DNA of 64,000 nt from Virgibacillus subterraneus (lineage in GTDB: Bacteria > Bacillota > Bacilli > Bacillales > Amphibacillaceae): positions 1-64,000 of the forward strand of contig NZ_FOEH01000005.1 of NCBI RefSeq assembly GCF_900110695.1, written 5' to 3'. Position numbers and translations under genes: made by a program. Numbering within the stretch: position 1 is the stretch's first letter; each line of letters begins with the position of its first letter. The notes below the pieces were generated by a model, which was given only the letters and a program-made list of their open reading frames with translations, was not told the origin of the DNA and ran no database searches. Of the stretch, positions 32,385 to 41,610 are shown in pieces.

Positions 32385-32903
32385 ATGAAACCGTTAGCGA
32401 TTACACCAAAAAGATGGTTGTTGTCTCTTCACCTTTTATTTGCCGCGATTTTGTTCGGCAATAGTGTGATATTTCTTGTTTTAAGCATTGCCGCAGCAGC
32501 TACAGATGATGTGAGTGTATTGAAGGCCAGTTATACAAGCATGCACATAATGGCGACATCGTCAGTCCGGGCTTCTACCATCGGTACTGTTGTAACAGGT
32601 ATTTTGCTGTCTGTGTGGACCAAATGGGGTCTGTTTAAGTTTTACTGGATTATCACTAAAGAGATATTAACGATTGTATCGATTGGTTTAGGTATCATCG
32701 GTTTTTATTTCTGGACATTGGAAGCTTTCTCCATTACAGCAGCTGAAGGCTTGGATTCTCTGCATAATCCGGTTTTTATCGAAAATCGACTTCAATTTTT
32801 AATCGGAATCATCCTTCAAATCATTTCACTGGGAACAATGATTGTCATCTCAATATTTAAACCATGGGGGAAGCGGAAAAACTTAAGAACAATTAAAGGG
32901 TAA
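32385..32903 (+). CDS. Four-helix membrane protein, DUF2269-like
   Basis: 172 residues, four predicted helices (residues ~12-34, 58-77, 83-107, 135-158), with a conserved-looking 'ALHLLFAAILFGNSV'-type first helix (here SLHLLFAAILFGNSVIF) and 'MHIMATSSVRASTIGTVVTGILLSVWTKWGLFKFYWIITK'. The His and Trp/Lys positions resemble the DUF2269/CopD-like membrane family, whose function is unknown. ATG at 32385 is 9 nt after AGGAGG; the GTG at 32376 abuts the RBS and is rejected. It lies upstream of a DHA2 pump on the same strand, with a ~340-bp gap. Confidence 0.65.
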   Translation: MKPLAITPKRWLLSLHLLFAAILFGNSVIFLVLSIAAAATDDVSVLKASYTSMHIMATSSVRASTIGTVVTGILLSVWTKWGLFKFYWIITKEILTIVSIGLGIIGFYFWTLEAFSITAAEGLDSLHNPVFIENRLQFLIGIILQIISLGTMIVISIFKPWGKRKNLRTIKG

Positions 32904-33245
32904 TTAAAGAATAGCTCATGGAAAATCTACAGAAACATAGTTTACATGAATCTAATTTAAAATAGAGGTTATAATTCAATGAATTAACTATCGTAGAAAA
33001 AACGAATCTTAAAAAACGTACGGAAGTCGTCGTCGCTATAGATAAATTAAATTTTAATGATCCGAAGAGGTAAGGTGTACGAATTTTTGACCGCAATGAA
33101 GGTGGGAACGACAGCAGTGAAGTTGCTGTTCGGGCCTGTCAGCGCTACAGCTGGCACAAGAATGGGGACACAGATTTGGTATAACCCCCTAGTTGTGGTG
33201 AGTGCCTCTCTTGCAGAACAAAGAGCCAAAAGGAGATGGATACTC
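32904..33245 (+). other. Gap between the membrane-protein gene and the DHA2 pump
   Basis: No gene is assigned. One frame reads NELTIVEKTNLKKRTEVVVAID and stops, then continues …RIFDRNEGGNDSSEVAVRACQRYSWHKNGD. This is protein-like but matches nothing I know, and it has no start. It may be a relic. Near the right end lies the RBS AAAGGAG of the pump. Confidence 0.35.
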
Positions 33246-34763
33246 GTGAATGAAAAAAGGAACAAGAGCGTGTTTGTTCTTACAGGATTACTGGCTGGGT
33301 TGCTTATGGCAGGGATGGACAGCACGGTAGTCGCTACGGCACTTCCCAGCATTGTTGGTGATCTTGGCGGTTTTGATAAATTTATTTGGGTAACGTCTGC
33401 TTACCTGGTTATGATGATGGCCAGTACACCGATTTTTGGAAAGTTGTCTGACATGTATGGCCGTAAACGATACTTCATCTTTGGTTTGTTGTCATTTTTA
33501 TTCGGTTCCATGCTTTGTGGTACAGCCGGAAGCATGCTTCAACTCATTATTTACCGTGCCGTTCAAGGTATTGGGGGCGGGGCTCTTATGCCGATCGCTT
33601 TTACAATCGTTGTAGACATCTTTCCTCCTGAAAAAAGAGGGAAAATGATGGGGCTAGTTGGAGCGGTCTTCGGAATTTCAAGTATTTTTGGATCGCTCCT
33701 TGGTGCCTTCATTACCGAATATGTCAGCTGGCACTGGGTATTTTTTGTCAATTTGCCGATTGGAATGCTGTCACTTCTTATTATCGTCTTTTTTTACCAT
33801 GAATCGTTTGAACTATCGCAGGAGAAAATCGATTGGTGGGGCGCTATCACGCTTGCGCTGGCGGTTATTGCTTTGATGCTTGCGCTTCAACTAGGTGGAA
33901 TGGAATATGACTGGGGTTCCCCCTTCATCATTGGGCTGTTTACGGTGTTTGTTGCCTTGCTTGTCGTGTTTCTATATATCGAAACAAGAGCAGCAGATCC
34001 AATCATTTCGTTCAGCATGTTTAAGGATCGATTGTTTACGACGAGCTGTGTTGCAGCATTGTTTATCGGTGCAGCTTATATTACAGCCATTACGTACATT
34101 CCGATTTTTGTGCAGGGTGTATTTGGTGGCCGGGCAACGAATGCGGGTCTGATTTTAATGCCTATGATGCTCAGTTCCGTTATCGGAAGTCAGGCAGGCG
34201 GGTTTTTAACGTCGAAGACAAGCTATAGGAATATTATGATCATTGCTAGTGTTTTTTTTGTTCCGGGAATCTTTTTATTAGGTACACTGGACTCCGCAAC
34301 AGCTCGTTTAATAGTAACGCTTTACATGGCTATTATCGGATTCGGCGCCGGATTTTCGTTTTCTGTATTGAGTATGGCAGCCATGCACAATTTTGATTTT
34401 CAGCAGCGAGGCTCGGCTTCCTCGACTAACCGATTTTCAATAACACTTGGCATGACCATCGGGATCACAGTTTTCGGAATAGTGCAGAGAAACATTTTTA
34501 CAACAATACTGGCGTCCCAGTTTGCTAACGTTAGTAAATTGCCAAACACAAGAAGTTTATTGTCACCGAAAGTCCGTAACCAGATGTCGGAAGAGGTCTT
34601 GGATGAGGCGGTCGACGCCCTGTCATCTTCGATTGCATTTACGTTCATTGCTACGCTTGTTCCAGCGGTTTTAGGAGTATTCTCCATCCTTTTAATGTCG
34701 AATGAACGTATTCAGCCTGCCGAAGAAAACACTTCAACGGTATCTGATGCTGGACAAAGATGA
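33246..34763 (+). CDS. MFS drug efflux transporter, DHA2 (EmrB/QacA, 14-TM) family
   Basis: 505 residues, about 14 helices. The N-terminal half shows GLLAGLLMAGMDSTVVATALPSIVGDLGG (motif D1-type), FGKLSDMYGRKRYFIFG (motif A) and RAVQGIGGGALMPIAFTIVVDIFPPEKRGKMMG (motif C region with the antiporter signature). It is a likely proton-coupled multidrug exporter. Start: GTG at 33246 (VNEKRNKS…) lies 10 nt after AAAGGAG and just before the first helix. The longer frame to 33057 adds 63 residues with no helix and no RBS. Confidence 0.88.
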   Translation: MNEKRNKSVFVLTGLLAGLLMAGMDSTVVATALPSIVGDLGGFDKFIWVTSAYLVMMMASTPIFGKLSDMYGRKRYFIFGLLSFLFGSMLCGTAGSMLQLIIYRAVQGIGGGALMPIAFTIVVDIFPPEKRGKMMGLVGAVFGISSIFGSLLGAFITEYVSWHWVFFVNLPIGMLSLLIIVFFYHESFELSQEKIDWWGAITLALAVIALMLALQLGGMEYDWGSPFIIGLFTVFVALLVVFLYIETRAADPIISFSMFKDRLFTTSCVAALFIGAAYITAITYIPIFVQGVFGGRATNAGLILMPMMLSSVIGSQAGGFLTSKTSYRNIMIIASVFFVPGIFLLGTLDSATARLIVTLYMAIIGFGAGFSFSVLSMAAMHNFDFQQRGSASSTNRFSITLGMTIGITVFGIVQRNIFTTILASQFANVSKLPNTRSLLSPKVRNQMSEEVLDEAVDALSSSIAFTFIATLVPAVLGVFSILLMSNERIQPAEENTSTVSDAGQR

Positions 34764-35011
34764 AGGAATTGATTTCTTCGAGGAGCATTCTATATAACAA
34801 TATAACGGGTTCAGTTACGGGGTAGAAAACCAAAAATAACAGACCATTTAGGGATGCAAATCGCATAGGATTTCGCATGCCTGTTTTTATTGTTTTCACG
34901 AAGGCAAATGGTAAATTTATGTTAAAATAAGAACAAAATATTTAGAATATTATGTTCTTAAAATAGTGAGGCAGTATTGTTGAAAAGAACATTATTAAAA
35001 GGAAAGGGGTT
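34764..35011. other. Intergenic region, nothing recognised
   Basis: About 250 bp of AT-rich sequence after the DHA2 pump. No hairpin with a T-tract and no gene stood out. Confidence 0.4.
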
Positions 35012-35131
35012 ATGAATAAATGCAAAATGACGTGGAACCTAATTGTAGAAGATAAAGAGTATTTTTCAACATATGGAAAAGAAGGGGATAATCCTATGAC
35101 ATTAACTCAAATCGAGTATTCAGAGAAATGA
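35012..35131 (+). CDS. Short hypothetical ORF
   Basis: A 39-codon frame, MNKCKMTWNLIVEDKEYFST…TLTQIEYSEK. ATG is 6-7 nt after AAAGGAAAGGGG, a strong RBS. The product is soluble, with one Cys, and matches no family I know. It could be a small real protein or the front of a truncated gene: the sequence 'MTWNLIVEDKEYFSTYGKEGD' looks like a beta-hairpin start. No terminator or partner is obvious; a DMT transporter follows 130 bp later. Confidence 0.4.
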   Translation: MNKCKMTWNLIVEDKEYFSTYGKEGDNPMTLTQIEYSEK

Positions 35132-35261
35132 CTCTTCCACTAAAGGGGTGCTAATCTTTTAAAAGGAATTTCGCCTTCTGCAACCCATTGTGGTTGCAAT
35201 GTTGAAAAGGGAATTTATTTAATGTTTTTTTGTTTAGAAGTGAAGATTTGAGGGTGGAAAG

Positions 35262-36158
35262 ATGACCAATTTAAAAAAAGGATATACATTTAATTTATTA
35301 TCAGTATTAATGATGGCAGTTGGTCCGTTATTATCAAAGTTTGGGCTTTTGCATATCTCACCATCCAAGGCTGCAATTATTAATACAATTGCAATTATTT
35401 TTGCCAGTTATTTGTGGGGGATAGCGACGAAAAAAACTGTTTCATTTCACTTTGAAAAAGAAATTATCTTGTTGGCTGTATTTAATTCCATGGGCGTAAT
35501 TTTTTTGTTTATCAGTATGGATTTGCTATCACCAGTTCAGGTGGGGTTTCTTGGTAGATTTTATACTGTATTTGCTGTGATTTTATCCGTTATAATATTA
35601 GGTGAGAGAATGTCAAAAAGTGAAATTGCATTTATCATTCTGGCAATTCTAGGTACTTTTATGTTTGTTAATAAAGGTGGGGTAGGTAACTCGACAATAT
35701 TAGGAAGTCTATTTGCTCTTTTATACACCTTCTTTTTTGCATTGACTAACATTTTTATTAAGAAAACTCTTTCTAAAGATAAAAACTCAAACTCTATATT
35801 ATTTACAAACAATTCTATCACGCTAATTTTTGTCTTGATTTACGCAGTATTAGTTGGTGATTTATTTGATGGTAATTATTCGTATAAGGGTATAGCATTT
35901 ATTATTTTATCCTCAGTTATAACTGGATTTATTGGAACAATTTTATTGTATGAGGCACTTAAATATTTGCGCTTTTCTATTGCCAACGTTACTAGGGCGT
36001 TTAGCCCTGTTCTGCTTGCAGTAATTTCATTCCCGTTTTTCCCTATTGAATTAACTGTCCTTAATATTATTGGAGCCATCCTCTTGGTAGTATCTATTTT
36101 ATTACTTTCATTGGGAGATAATAAAAAACATAGAGAAACTGAAAACCAACCATCTTGA
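35262..36158 (+). CDS. EamA/DMT-family transporter
   Basis: 298 residues with ten hydrophobic helices in two EamA repeats of five. Repeat 1 begins at GYTFNLLSVLMMAVGPLLSKFGLLHI and repeat 2 near GNSTILGSLFALLYTFFFALTNIFIKK. Family landmarks: 'YTVFAVILSVIILGERMSKSEIAFIILAILGTFMF' and 'RAFSPVLLAVISFPFFPIELTVLNIIGAILLVVSILLL'. Probably exports small metabolites or amino acids; the substrate is unknown. RBS GAGGGTGG lies before the ATG. The following nitrilase-like gene may be co-transcribed (67-bp gap). Confidence 0.87.
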   Translation: MTNLKKGYTFNLLSVLMMAVGPLLSKFGLLHISPSKAAIINTIAIIFASYLWGIATKKTVSFHFEKEIILLAVFNSMGVIFLFISMDLLSPVQVGFLGRFYTVFAVILSVIILGERMSKSEIAFIILAILGTFMFVNKGGVGNSTILGSLFALLYTFFFALTNIFIKKTLSKDKNSNSILFTNNSITLIFVLIYAVLVGDLFDGNYSYKGIAFIILSSVITGFIGTILLYEALKYLRFSIANVTRAFSPVLLAVISFPFFPIELTVLNIIGAILLVVSILLLSLGDNKKHRETENQPS

Positions 36159-36225
36159 TTATTTACTCTAACGGGTGGTGATTGTTTAAGTTAAAGAAAT
36201 TATTATAAAAAGGTGTGCATTTAAA

Positions 36226-36885
36226 GTGAAAATACTTATTGGTCAACCTAAACGTGAAAAAGATTTGAGACAACTAGAAACTGAAATTGAAAATAATTCA
36301 TCAGTAGACTTAATTCTTTATCCAGAAAGCTACTTTCAAGAAAGTTACTTAGAAAAAGTAAGTCAATTAGCTAAAACGTATAATACAGTAATTGTTACGG
36401 GTTATAAGGATAAACAAGATTTAGACAGGGTTCTTATTATCAATAATGAGGGCGAGGTTATTTTAGAGAGAGCAAAAACACCCGAAGAAGGGGAATTGTA
36501 CACCCCTTCAATAACTGAATATAATGGAATTACATATGGATACCTGCTTTGCAGGGAAGTGTTTCAGGGATTAGAAGGTCTTAAAAATGAAATCTCATTA
36601 GATATAATTTTCAACCCCATTGGAGTCGGAATGTTTAGTGAAGAGCAATATTCAGATTGGTCTGGTGAAGCAAAAAAAATCGCTGTTCAACATAAATCAT
36701 TGGTATTAGGAGCAAGCCACGCAGACGGTTCTTATAGAAATTGTGGTTTTTCAATTCCTATTGCCTATTGCTTTGATGAAAACGGAGAAGCCATATTACT
36801 TTCTAGGGATGACACACGCACCCGCATATTAGATACTGTTACAAAGACAGTAGAAATAATAGAGTATCCTGTCAAAACGAAATAA
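36226..36885 (+). CDS. Carbon-nitrogen hydrolase (nitrilase superfamily)
   Basis: 219 residues, shorter than most of the superfamily (about 260-300). The catalytic triad is traceable: Glu in LILYPESYF (~residue 36), Lys in LERAKTPEEGE (~86) and Cys in GYLLCREVFQG (~108), followed by DIIFNPIGVGM and 'HKSLVLGASHADGSYRNCG'. It cleaves a C-N bond of an amide or nitrile; the substrate is unknown. Start is a GTG after AAAAGGTG. A terminator hairpin follows. The DMT gene before it might move its substrate or product. Confidence 0.8.
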   Translation: MKILIGQPKREKDLRQLETEIENNSSVDLILYPESYFQESYLEKVSQLAKTYNTVIVTGYKDKQDLDRVLIINNEGEVILERAKTPEEGELYTPSITEYNGITYGYLLCREVFQGLEGLKNEISLDIIFNPIGVGMFSEEQYSDWSGEAKKIAVQHKSLVLGASHADGSYRNCGFSIPIAYCFDENGEAILLSRDDTRTRILDTVTKTVEIIEYPVKTK

Positions 36886-36914
36886 TGCTTATTCTATATG
36901 CAAGAGTTTAACAA

Positions 36915-36947
36915 GGGATCGTCGAATATGGCGATCCTATTTTTGTC
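36915..36947 (+). terminator. Terminator after the carbon-nitrogen hydrolase gene
   Basis: Stem gggatcg/cgatcct with a ~10-nt loop, then atttttg. Confidence 0.6.
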
Positions 36948-37420
36948 TGAAGAAATATTGGAATTTTATGTTAAATTAAATATGTGAACAAATGTAATTA
37001 AATTAATGAAGCATTTAGTGGAATAAGAAAGTAAAGTTCTTAAAGGGTGGTTGTTGATGTTCCAAATTCCAAGGTATATTGAAGTTGACTGGATCATATC
37101 AAGAAGCTTCTTGTTCTACAATTGAAACAGTATAACCCACACTTTCTAGTCTTCGTAGTGAATGCAGAACAATAGATTGTACGCTCTTCAATGATACTTC
37201 GACGATAACGAACAAATTTAATATGAATCTCTTAAGCTGCTTTCGTTAAATGTTTAAGCTCTGCTACCTTGCAAAGTTTATAATTCAAATTTATAATATA
37301 AAATACCCCCATATGTATTTGTGGATGTTGATAAGATATGTTTCAATCTAAAATAAACAAAGACGTAAGAAGCTTAGGGGTATGCCAGAACTTATAATAG
37401 TTTAGATAGGATGTAGATAC
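36948..37420. other. Intergenic region, possible minus-strand coding relic
   Basis: About 470 bp. On the minus strand, 37260-37080 reads …QLKRFILNLFVIVEVSLKSVQSIVLHSLRRLESVGYTVSIVEQEAS in one frame, and RYRRSIIEERTIYCSAF in another. These look like scraps of a former gene (perhaps a transposase), but I cannot name it. No RNA gene is seen. Confidence 0.35.
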
Positions 37421-38740
37421 ATGACTAGACAGAAAAGCACGGATAAGAACAACAAGGAATTGATACAGGACTATGTTGATAATCCGGAAAAACAGAGACA
37501 ATTATACAAACGCACATTAATTATCATTGTAATTGCACAAATTCTTGGCGGGGCGGGTCTTGCAGCTGGTATAACTGTAGGTGCACTACTTGCAGAGGAC
37601 ATGTTAGGTACAGATAGCCTTGCGGGTATTCCAATCGCATTATTTACATTAGGATCAGCAGGTGCTGCACTAATTGTTGGAAACCTTTCTCAACGCCATG
37701 GTCGTCGTACAGGGCTTGCAGCAGGATTCATAGCCGGTGGTATTGGTGCGGTTGGGGTTGTTATCTCATCTGTAACGAGCAGTGTTATTCTTTTATTTGT
37801 CTCTTTACTCGTTTATGGTGCAGGTACAGCAACAAACCTACAAGCTCGTTATGCAGGAACAGATTTAGCAAATGCAAAACAACGAGCAACTGCAGTAAGT
37901 GTGGCATTGGTAGCAACAACCTTTGGTGCTGTTGCAGGGCCAAACTTAGTAGATGTAATGGGAAAATTCGCCATGTTATTGGGTATACCTGCATTAGCTG
38001 GACCATTTATTTTGGCTGCTGCTGCTTTTATTTTAGCTGGTTTAGTGCTATTAATTTCACTTCATCCAGATCCACTTAAAGTTGCTGAAGCACTTGCGCT
38101 AAAAGATCAGCAGAATGAAAGTAAAATTACTGAAAATAAAGTCGAAACACCTAAAATAGATCAGCAAGTTATTATTGTAGGCGCTACCGTAATGGTTTTA
38201 ACCCAAATAGTCATGGTTGCGGTTATGACGATGACCCCTGTGCATATGGGGGACCATGGGCATGGATTAAGAGAAGTTGGACTAATAATTGGGATTCATA
38301 TAGGTGCAATGTATCTTCCCTCACTTGTAACAGGAATACTTGTTGATAAGGTTGGACGTAAAGTGATGGCGGGAGCGTCAGGATTTACGTTATTATTAGC
38401 TGGTATAATAGCTGCTTATGCGCCAACTGATTCTTTAGTCATGCTCACGATTGCATTAGCTTTATTGGGATTAGGATGGAATTTTGGCTTGATCAGCGGA
38501 ACTGCACTTATCGTAGATGCAACAACACCAACAAATCGTGCCAAGATACAAGGAAAAGCAGATGTTTTAATTGCCCTTTCAGGGGCTGCAGGTGGAGCTT
38601 TATCAGGTATTGTTGTAGTTAACTCCAGCTTTACTGCATTATCACTTGGCAGTGGTGTTCTATCGTTAATTCTTGTTCCTGTTGTTTTGATGGTTTTACG
38701 TAGAGAAAGCAATGATAAGGTAGCACAAAGAACTAACTAA
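37421..38740 (+). CDS. MFS transporter, DHA1-like
   Basis: 439 residues with about 12 helices. The hydrophilic N-terminal 28 residues precede helix 1 (TLIIIVIAQILGGAGLAAGITVGALLA). Motif A is NLSQRHGRRTGLAAG near residue 87. A central cytoplasmic loop (ALKDQQNESKITENKVETPKID) separates the halves. Helix 7 is followed by a His-rich 'TPVHMGDHGHGLREVG', a feature of a Bacillaceae MFS subgroup of unknown substrate. ATG is preceded by a weak 'gatagg'. It is a single gene; an SGNH hydrolase follows ~140 bp later. Confidence 0.84.
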   Translation: MTRQKSTDKNNKELIQDYVDNPEKQRQLYKRTLIIIVIAQILGGAGLAAGITVGALLAEDMLGTDSLAGIPIALFTLGSAGAALIVGNLSQRHGRRTGLAAGFIAGGIGAVGVVISSVTSSVILLFVSLLVYGAGTATNLQARYAGTDLANAKQRATAVSVALVATTFGAVAGPNLVDVMGKFAMLLGIPALAGPFILAAAAFILAGLVLLISLHPDPLKVAEALALKDQQNESKITENKVETPKIDQQVIIVGATVMVLTQIVMVAVMTMTPVHMGDHGHGLREVGLIIGIHIGAMYLPSLVTGILVDKVGRKVMAGASGFTLLLAGIIAAYAPTDSLVMLTIALALLGLGWNFGLISGTALIVDATTPTNRAKIQGKADVLIALSGAAGGALSGIVVVNSSFTALSLGSGVLSLILVPVVLMVLRRESNDKVAQRTN

Positions 38741-38878
38741 TCATTATTAGTAAAAAAAGCTGGTAATGTTAAAATTGGGAAAAAGATCATTTAACGTTAA
38801 TAAAAGGACCCCACTTTTCGAATAAAATATTATAAGGTGCAGCAACCTATCGACATCAACATGAAGGGCGAGAAAATC

Positions 38879-40096
38879 ATGAGGCGTCTATTATATGTTA
38901 TTTTCATTACCATTATAATATTTTTCAGTATCTACAGCTTAAAGGGATGGGGATCTTCAAACGAAAAAAACTCAGGTAAAGGTGAGTGGATAGGTGCCTG
39001 GACTGCAAGTATGCAATCACCTGGAGAAGATGGAGTTTCTCATAAAGGATTTGAAAATCAAACCATACGATTAATTCTCCGACCTCATATAGACGGTGAA
39101 AAGATGCGCATTCGCTTATCTAATACATTTGGTTTGGACCCGCTATCTATCGACGAGGTACATGTAGCGATTACCAAAAATGGATCTGAGATTATTCCTG
39201 GTACAGACCAAAAGGTTACATTTGGGGGCGATGAAAAAGTAACCATTCCCTCTTGGGAGAAAGAATTTAGTGATCCCATTCCCCTTAAAGTAAATAGTGA
39301 TAAAAATTTGGCTGTAAGTGTCTATGTTAAGGATAAAACTGGGCCAGCTACATGGCACCCGCGTTCCATGCAAACGACGTATATTTCAAATGGGAATCAT
39401 GTTTCAGATGATACTTCAGCATTTAAAACAAAAGAAGAAGCTTGGTTTTGGTTAGATGGGGTGGATGTTGTAGCTGATCCATCTGTAAAAGGTGGCCTCG
39501 TTGTAGTGGGAAGTTCTATTGCGAATGGAAATCACTCGACAGTAAATGCCAATCACCGATGGCCTGATTATTTAGCGAAACGATTTAGTACTTCTGAAGT
39601 CAAAATGTCTGTATTGAATGCAGGAATCTCTGCCAATCAATTAATAAACAGTCATTCTGATAAAGGAGAGAATGCATTGGCGAGGCTTGAACGAGATGTT
39701 TATAGCCAAACAGGTGTTAAGGCAGTAATCCTAAATCAAGGTTTAAATGATATTCGACATTATGCGGAATATGATGCGGATAAAATTATTGAACGAATGA
39801 GGCAAGTTATCAATTCTGTCCATGGACAAGGACTAAAAATTTATGGTGGTACGTTAACGCCTTTTAAAGGTTCGGGAATGTATACTTCAAAAAAAGAGAA
39901 AACGCGTCAGGAGGTAAATGACTGGATTAGGACAAGTGGCGAGTTTGATGGAGTAATTGATTTTGACAAAGCGCTAAGAGATCCAGAAGAACCTGAACGT
40001 TTTCTTCCCAAATATGACGCTGGGGACCACTTGCACCCTAATGATTTAGGTTATAAGAAAATGGCTGAATCAGTTGACCTTTCCATGTTCAAATAG
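38879..40096 (+). CDS. Exported SGNH/GDSL hydrolase (XynE-like)
   Basis: About 405 residues. An N-terminal hydrophobic segment (RRLLYVIFITIIIFFSIYSL) acts as signal or anchor. An N-terminal beta domain (residues ~30-200: WIGAWTASMQSP…, RPHIDGEKMRIRLSNTFG) is followed by the SGNH domain. Block I reads VVVGSSIANG, so the usual GDS is GSS; block III is LNQGLNDIRH (with the Asn) and block V DHLHPND (Asp/His). Family members are esterases or lipases acting on carbohydrate esters. Start is uncertain: ATG at 38879 has a modest 'aaggg'; ATG 38861 and GTG 38837 are in frame upstream. Confidence 0.8.
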   Translation: MRRLLYVIFITIIIFFSIYSLKGWGSSNEKNSGKGEWIGAWTASMQSPGEDGVSHKGFENQTIRLILRPHIDGEKMRIRLSNTFGLDPLSIDEVHVAITKNGSEIIPGTDQKVTFGGDEKVTIPSWEKEFSDPIPLKVNSDKNLAVSVYVKDKTGPATWHPRSMQTTYISNGNHVSDDTSAFKTKEEAWFWLDGVDVVADPSVKGGLVVVGSSIANGNHSTVNANHRWPDYLAKRFSTSEVKMSVLNAGISANQLINSHSDKGENALARLERDVYSQTGVKAVILNQGLNDIRHYAEYDADKIIERMRQVINSVHGQGLKIYGGTLTPFKGSGMYTSKKEKTRQEVNDWIRTSGEFDGVIDFDKALRDPEEPERFLPKYDAGDHLHPNDLGYKKMAESVDLSMFK

Positions 40097-40104
40097 TTAT
40101 TTGC

Positions 40105-40136
40105 AAAGTCGGAGTTCTTACCCCGGCTTTTTTTAG
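40105..40136 (+). terminator. Terminator after the SGNH hydrolase gene
   Basis: Stem agtcgg/ccggct with an A/T-rich loop, followed by seven T. Confidence 0.7.
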
Positions 40137-40184
40137 CAGTATATAAAACATTTCTACTGTGTAAGTGCAACTAAGGCTATAAAA

Positions 40185-40222
40185 ACATGAGCCAAAAGTT
40201 ACGTGGGGTAAATAGGTAATAT
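40185..40222 (+). repeat. 38-bp direct repeat, copy 1
   Basis: From 'acatgagccaaaag' to 'aggtaatat' this is identical, base for base, to 45808-45845. This copy continues into a nested dyad (ggtaaat…atttacc, and aagttac…gtaactt up to ~40250) that copy 2 lacks. The two copies bracket a 5.6-kb segment. Confidence 0.85.
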
Positions 40223-40281
40223 TTACCTGTGGACAGGGGGGTAACTTCAAAAGTATTTTCTAAAAACTATGTCCATTAAAA

Positions 40282-40316
40282 TAAAAAGACTTCAGATAAT
40301 ATACTGAAGTCTTTTA
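40282..40316. terminator. Bidirectional terminator
   Basis: Perfect stem aaaagacttcag/ctgaagtctttt with an AT-rich loop, downstream of the minus-strand dctM remnant. Confidence 0.8.
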
Positions 40317-40339
40317 TCAGGAGTAGCATAGCCTGTGTT

Positions 40340-41505
40340 TTATCCGGTTAAACTTGGAAGGAATGTAACGATTTCTGGAATGAGGATTAAAATAATTATG
40401 AATACAATCATTACTATAATGGTTGGGATGACGCCCTTAAATATTTTTTCGATTGGTATATCTTTGACAATCCCGCTTATGATGTAAACACTCAGACCAA
40501 GTGGTGGCGTCAGTACCCCAACATTGATAATAAGTACCATGATGACACCAAACCATATCCCGTCAAATCCCAGTTGTGTAATCAGTGGATAAATGATAGG
40601 TAATGTAAGTACCATTATAGCAATGGCTTCTAAAAACATACCTAAAATAAAGTAGATTAGTAATATAATTAGCATGATAATAATCGGTGAGACATCTAGG
40701 TCTCCAACAATATTGGATAAATTTACCGGAATTTTACTTAAGGCCAAAAATCTACTGAACAGTGAAGCACCAATCAAAATTAGAAAAATCATTACGGTAA
40801 TATTAATTGTTTCCTGTAATGAAGTAATCAATTTTTTAAAGGATAAGCGTTTCATAAATAGTGTTATCAAAAATGCACCTGTTGCTCCAACTCCGCCAGC
40901 TTCTGATGGAGTGAAAATACCAAGGTATATACCACCAATACTAAGAATGAACATTAACATAAATGGCCAAACACTTTATAGTGATATAAACTTTTCTTTC
41001 CATGGAGCACTTCCCTTTCTGGTTGGGGCGATAGAAGGATTAAGTCGTACTTGGATGTTGATTAACACCATAAAAAGAATCGCCATCAGAATACCGGGTA
41101 TAATCCCCGCAATAAGTAATGTTACTATTGGTTCTCTTGTCAATACACCGTACAAAATTAACAAAACACTAGGAGGGATTAATGCCCCCAATGTACCGCC
41201 AGCTGCTACTGCGGATGTTGAGAATGTTGTTTTGTAGTTGTATTTATTCATTTCCGGAATACAAATTTTTGTTAATGTCGCAGTTGAAGCATTGGCTGAC
41301 CCTGAAATAGCTGCAAAAATAGAGGATGCTCCTATTGTGGCATGAGCAAGTCCTCCTCTAAAATGGCCAATCCATTTATCTACAGCAACAAATAAATCTT
41401 TTCCTAAACCAGTATTGGAGATTAGCATACCCATCAGGATAAAAAGTGGAATAACACTTAGTGAGTAATTATTAACTGTATTGTAAGCGGAAGAGGCTAA
41501 TTGAG
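40340..41505 (-). pseudogene. dctM: TRAP transporter large permease (DctM), truncated and interrupted
   Basis: The minus strand reads AQLASSAYNTVNNYSLSVIPLFILMGMLISNTGLG… through GGTLGALIPPSVLLILYGV, and after an in-frame TAA (40976-40978) continues SVWPFMLMFILSIGGIYLGIFTPSEAGGVGATGAFLITL… to the natural C-terminus. TPSEAG and GALIPPS are DctM/TRAP-large-subunit hallmarks. One nonsense codon (probably AAA to TAA) and loss of the first ~50 residues at ~41505 make it dead. No DctP or DctQ gene is nearby. The break at the 5' end abuts the glmS duplicate. Confidence 0.85.
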
Positions 41506-41610
41506 CTTGGTGATTCCCCCTTATCCTTGAATATGATATATATCCATTATTGGTAGTGTATTCTTTGAGTGTTTATTAAACAGTATCGATACTTTTTAAA
41601 AATGTGGGAG

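Noticed and set aside
32993-33200. Protein-like frame …RIFDRNEGGNDSSEVAVRACQRYSWHKNGD…
   Set aside because: It has no start, is interrupted by stops, and I could not match it to a family; kept only as a note in the intergenic entry.
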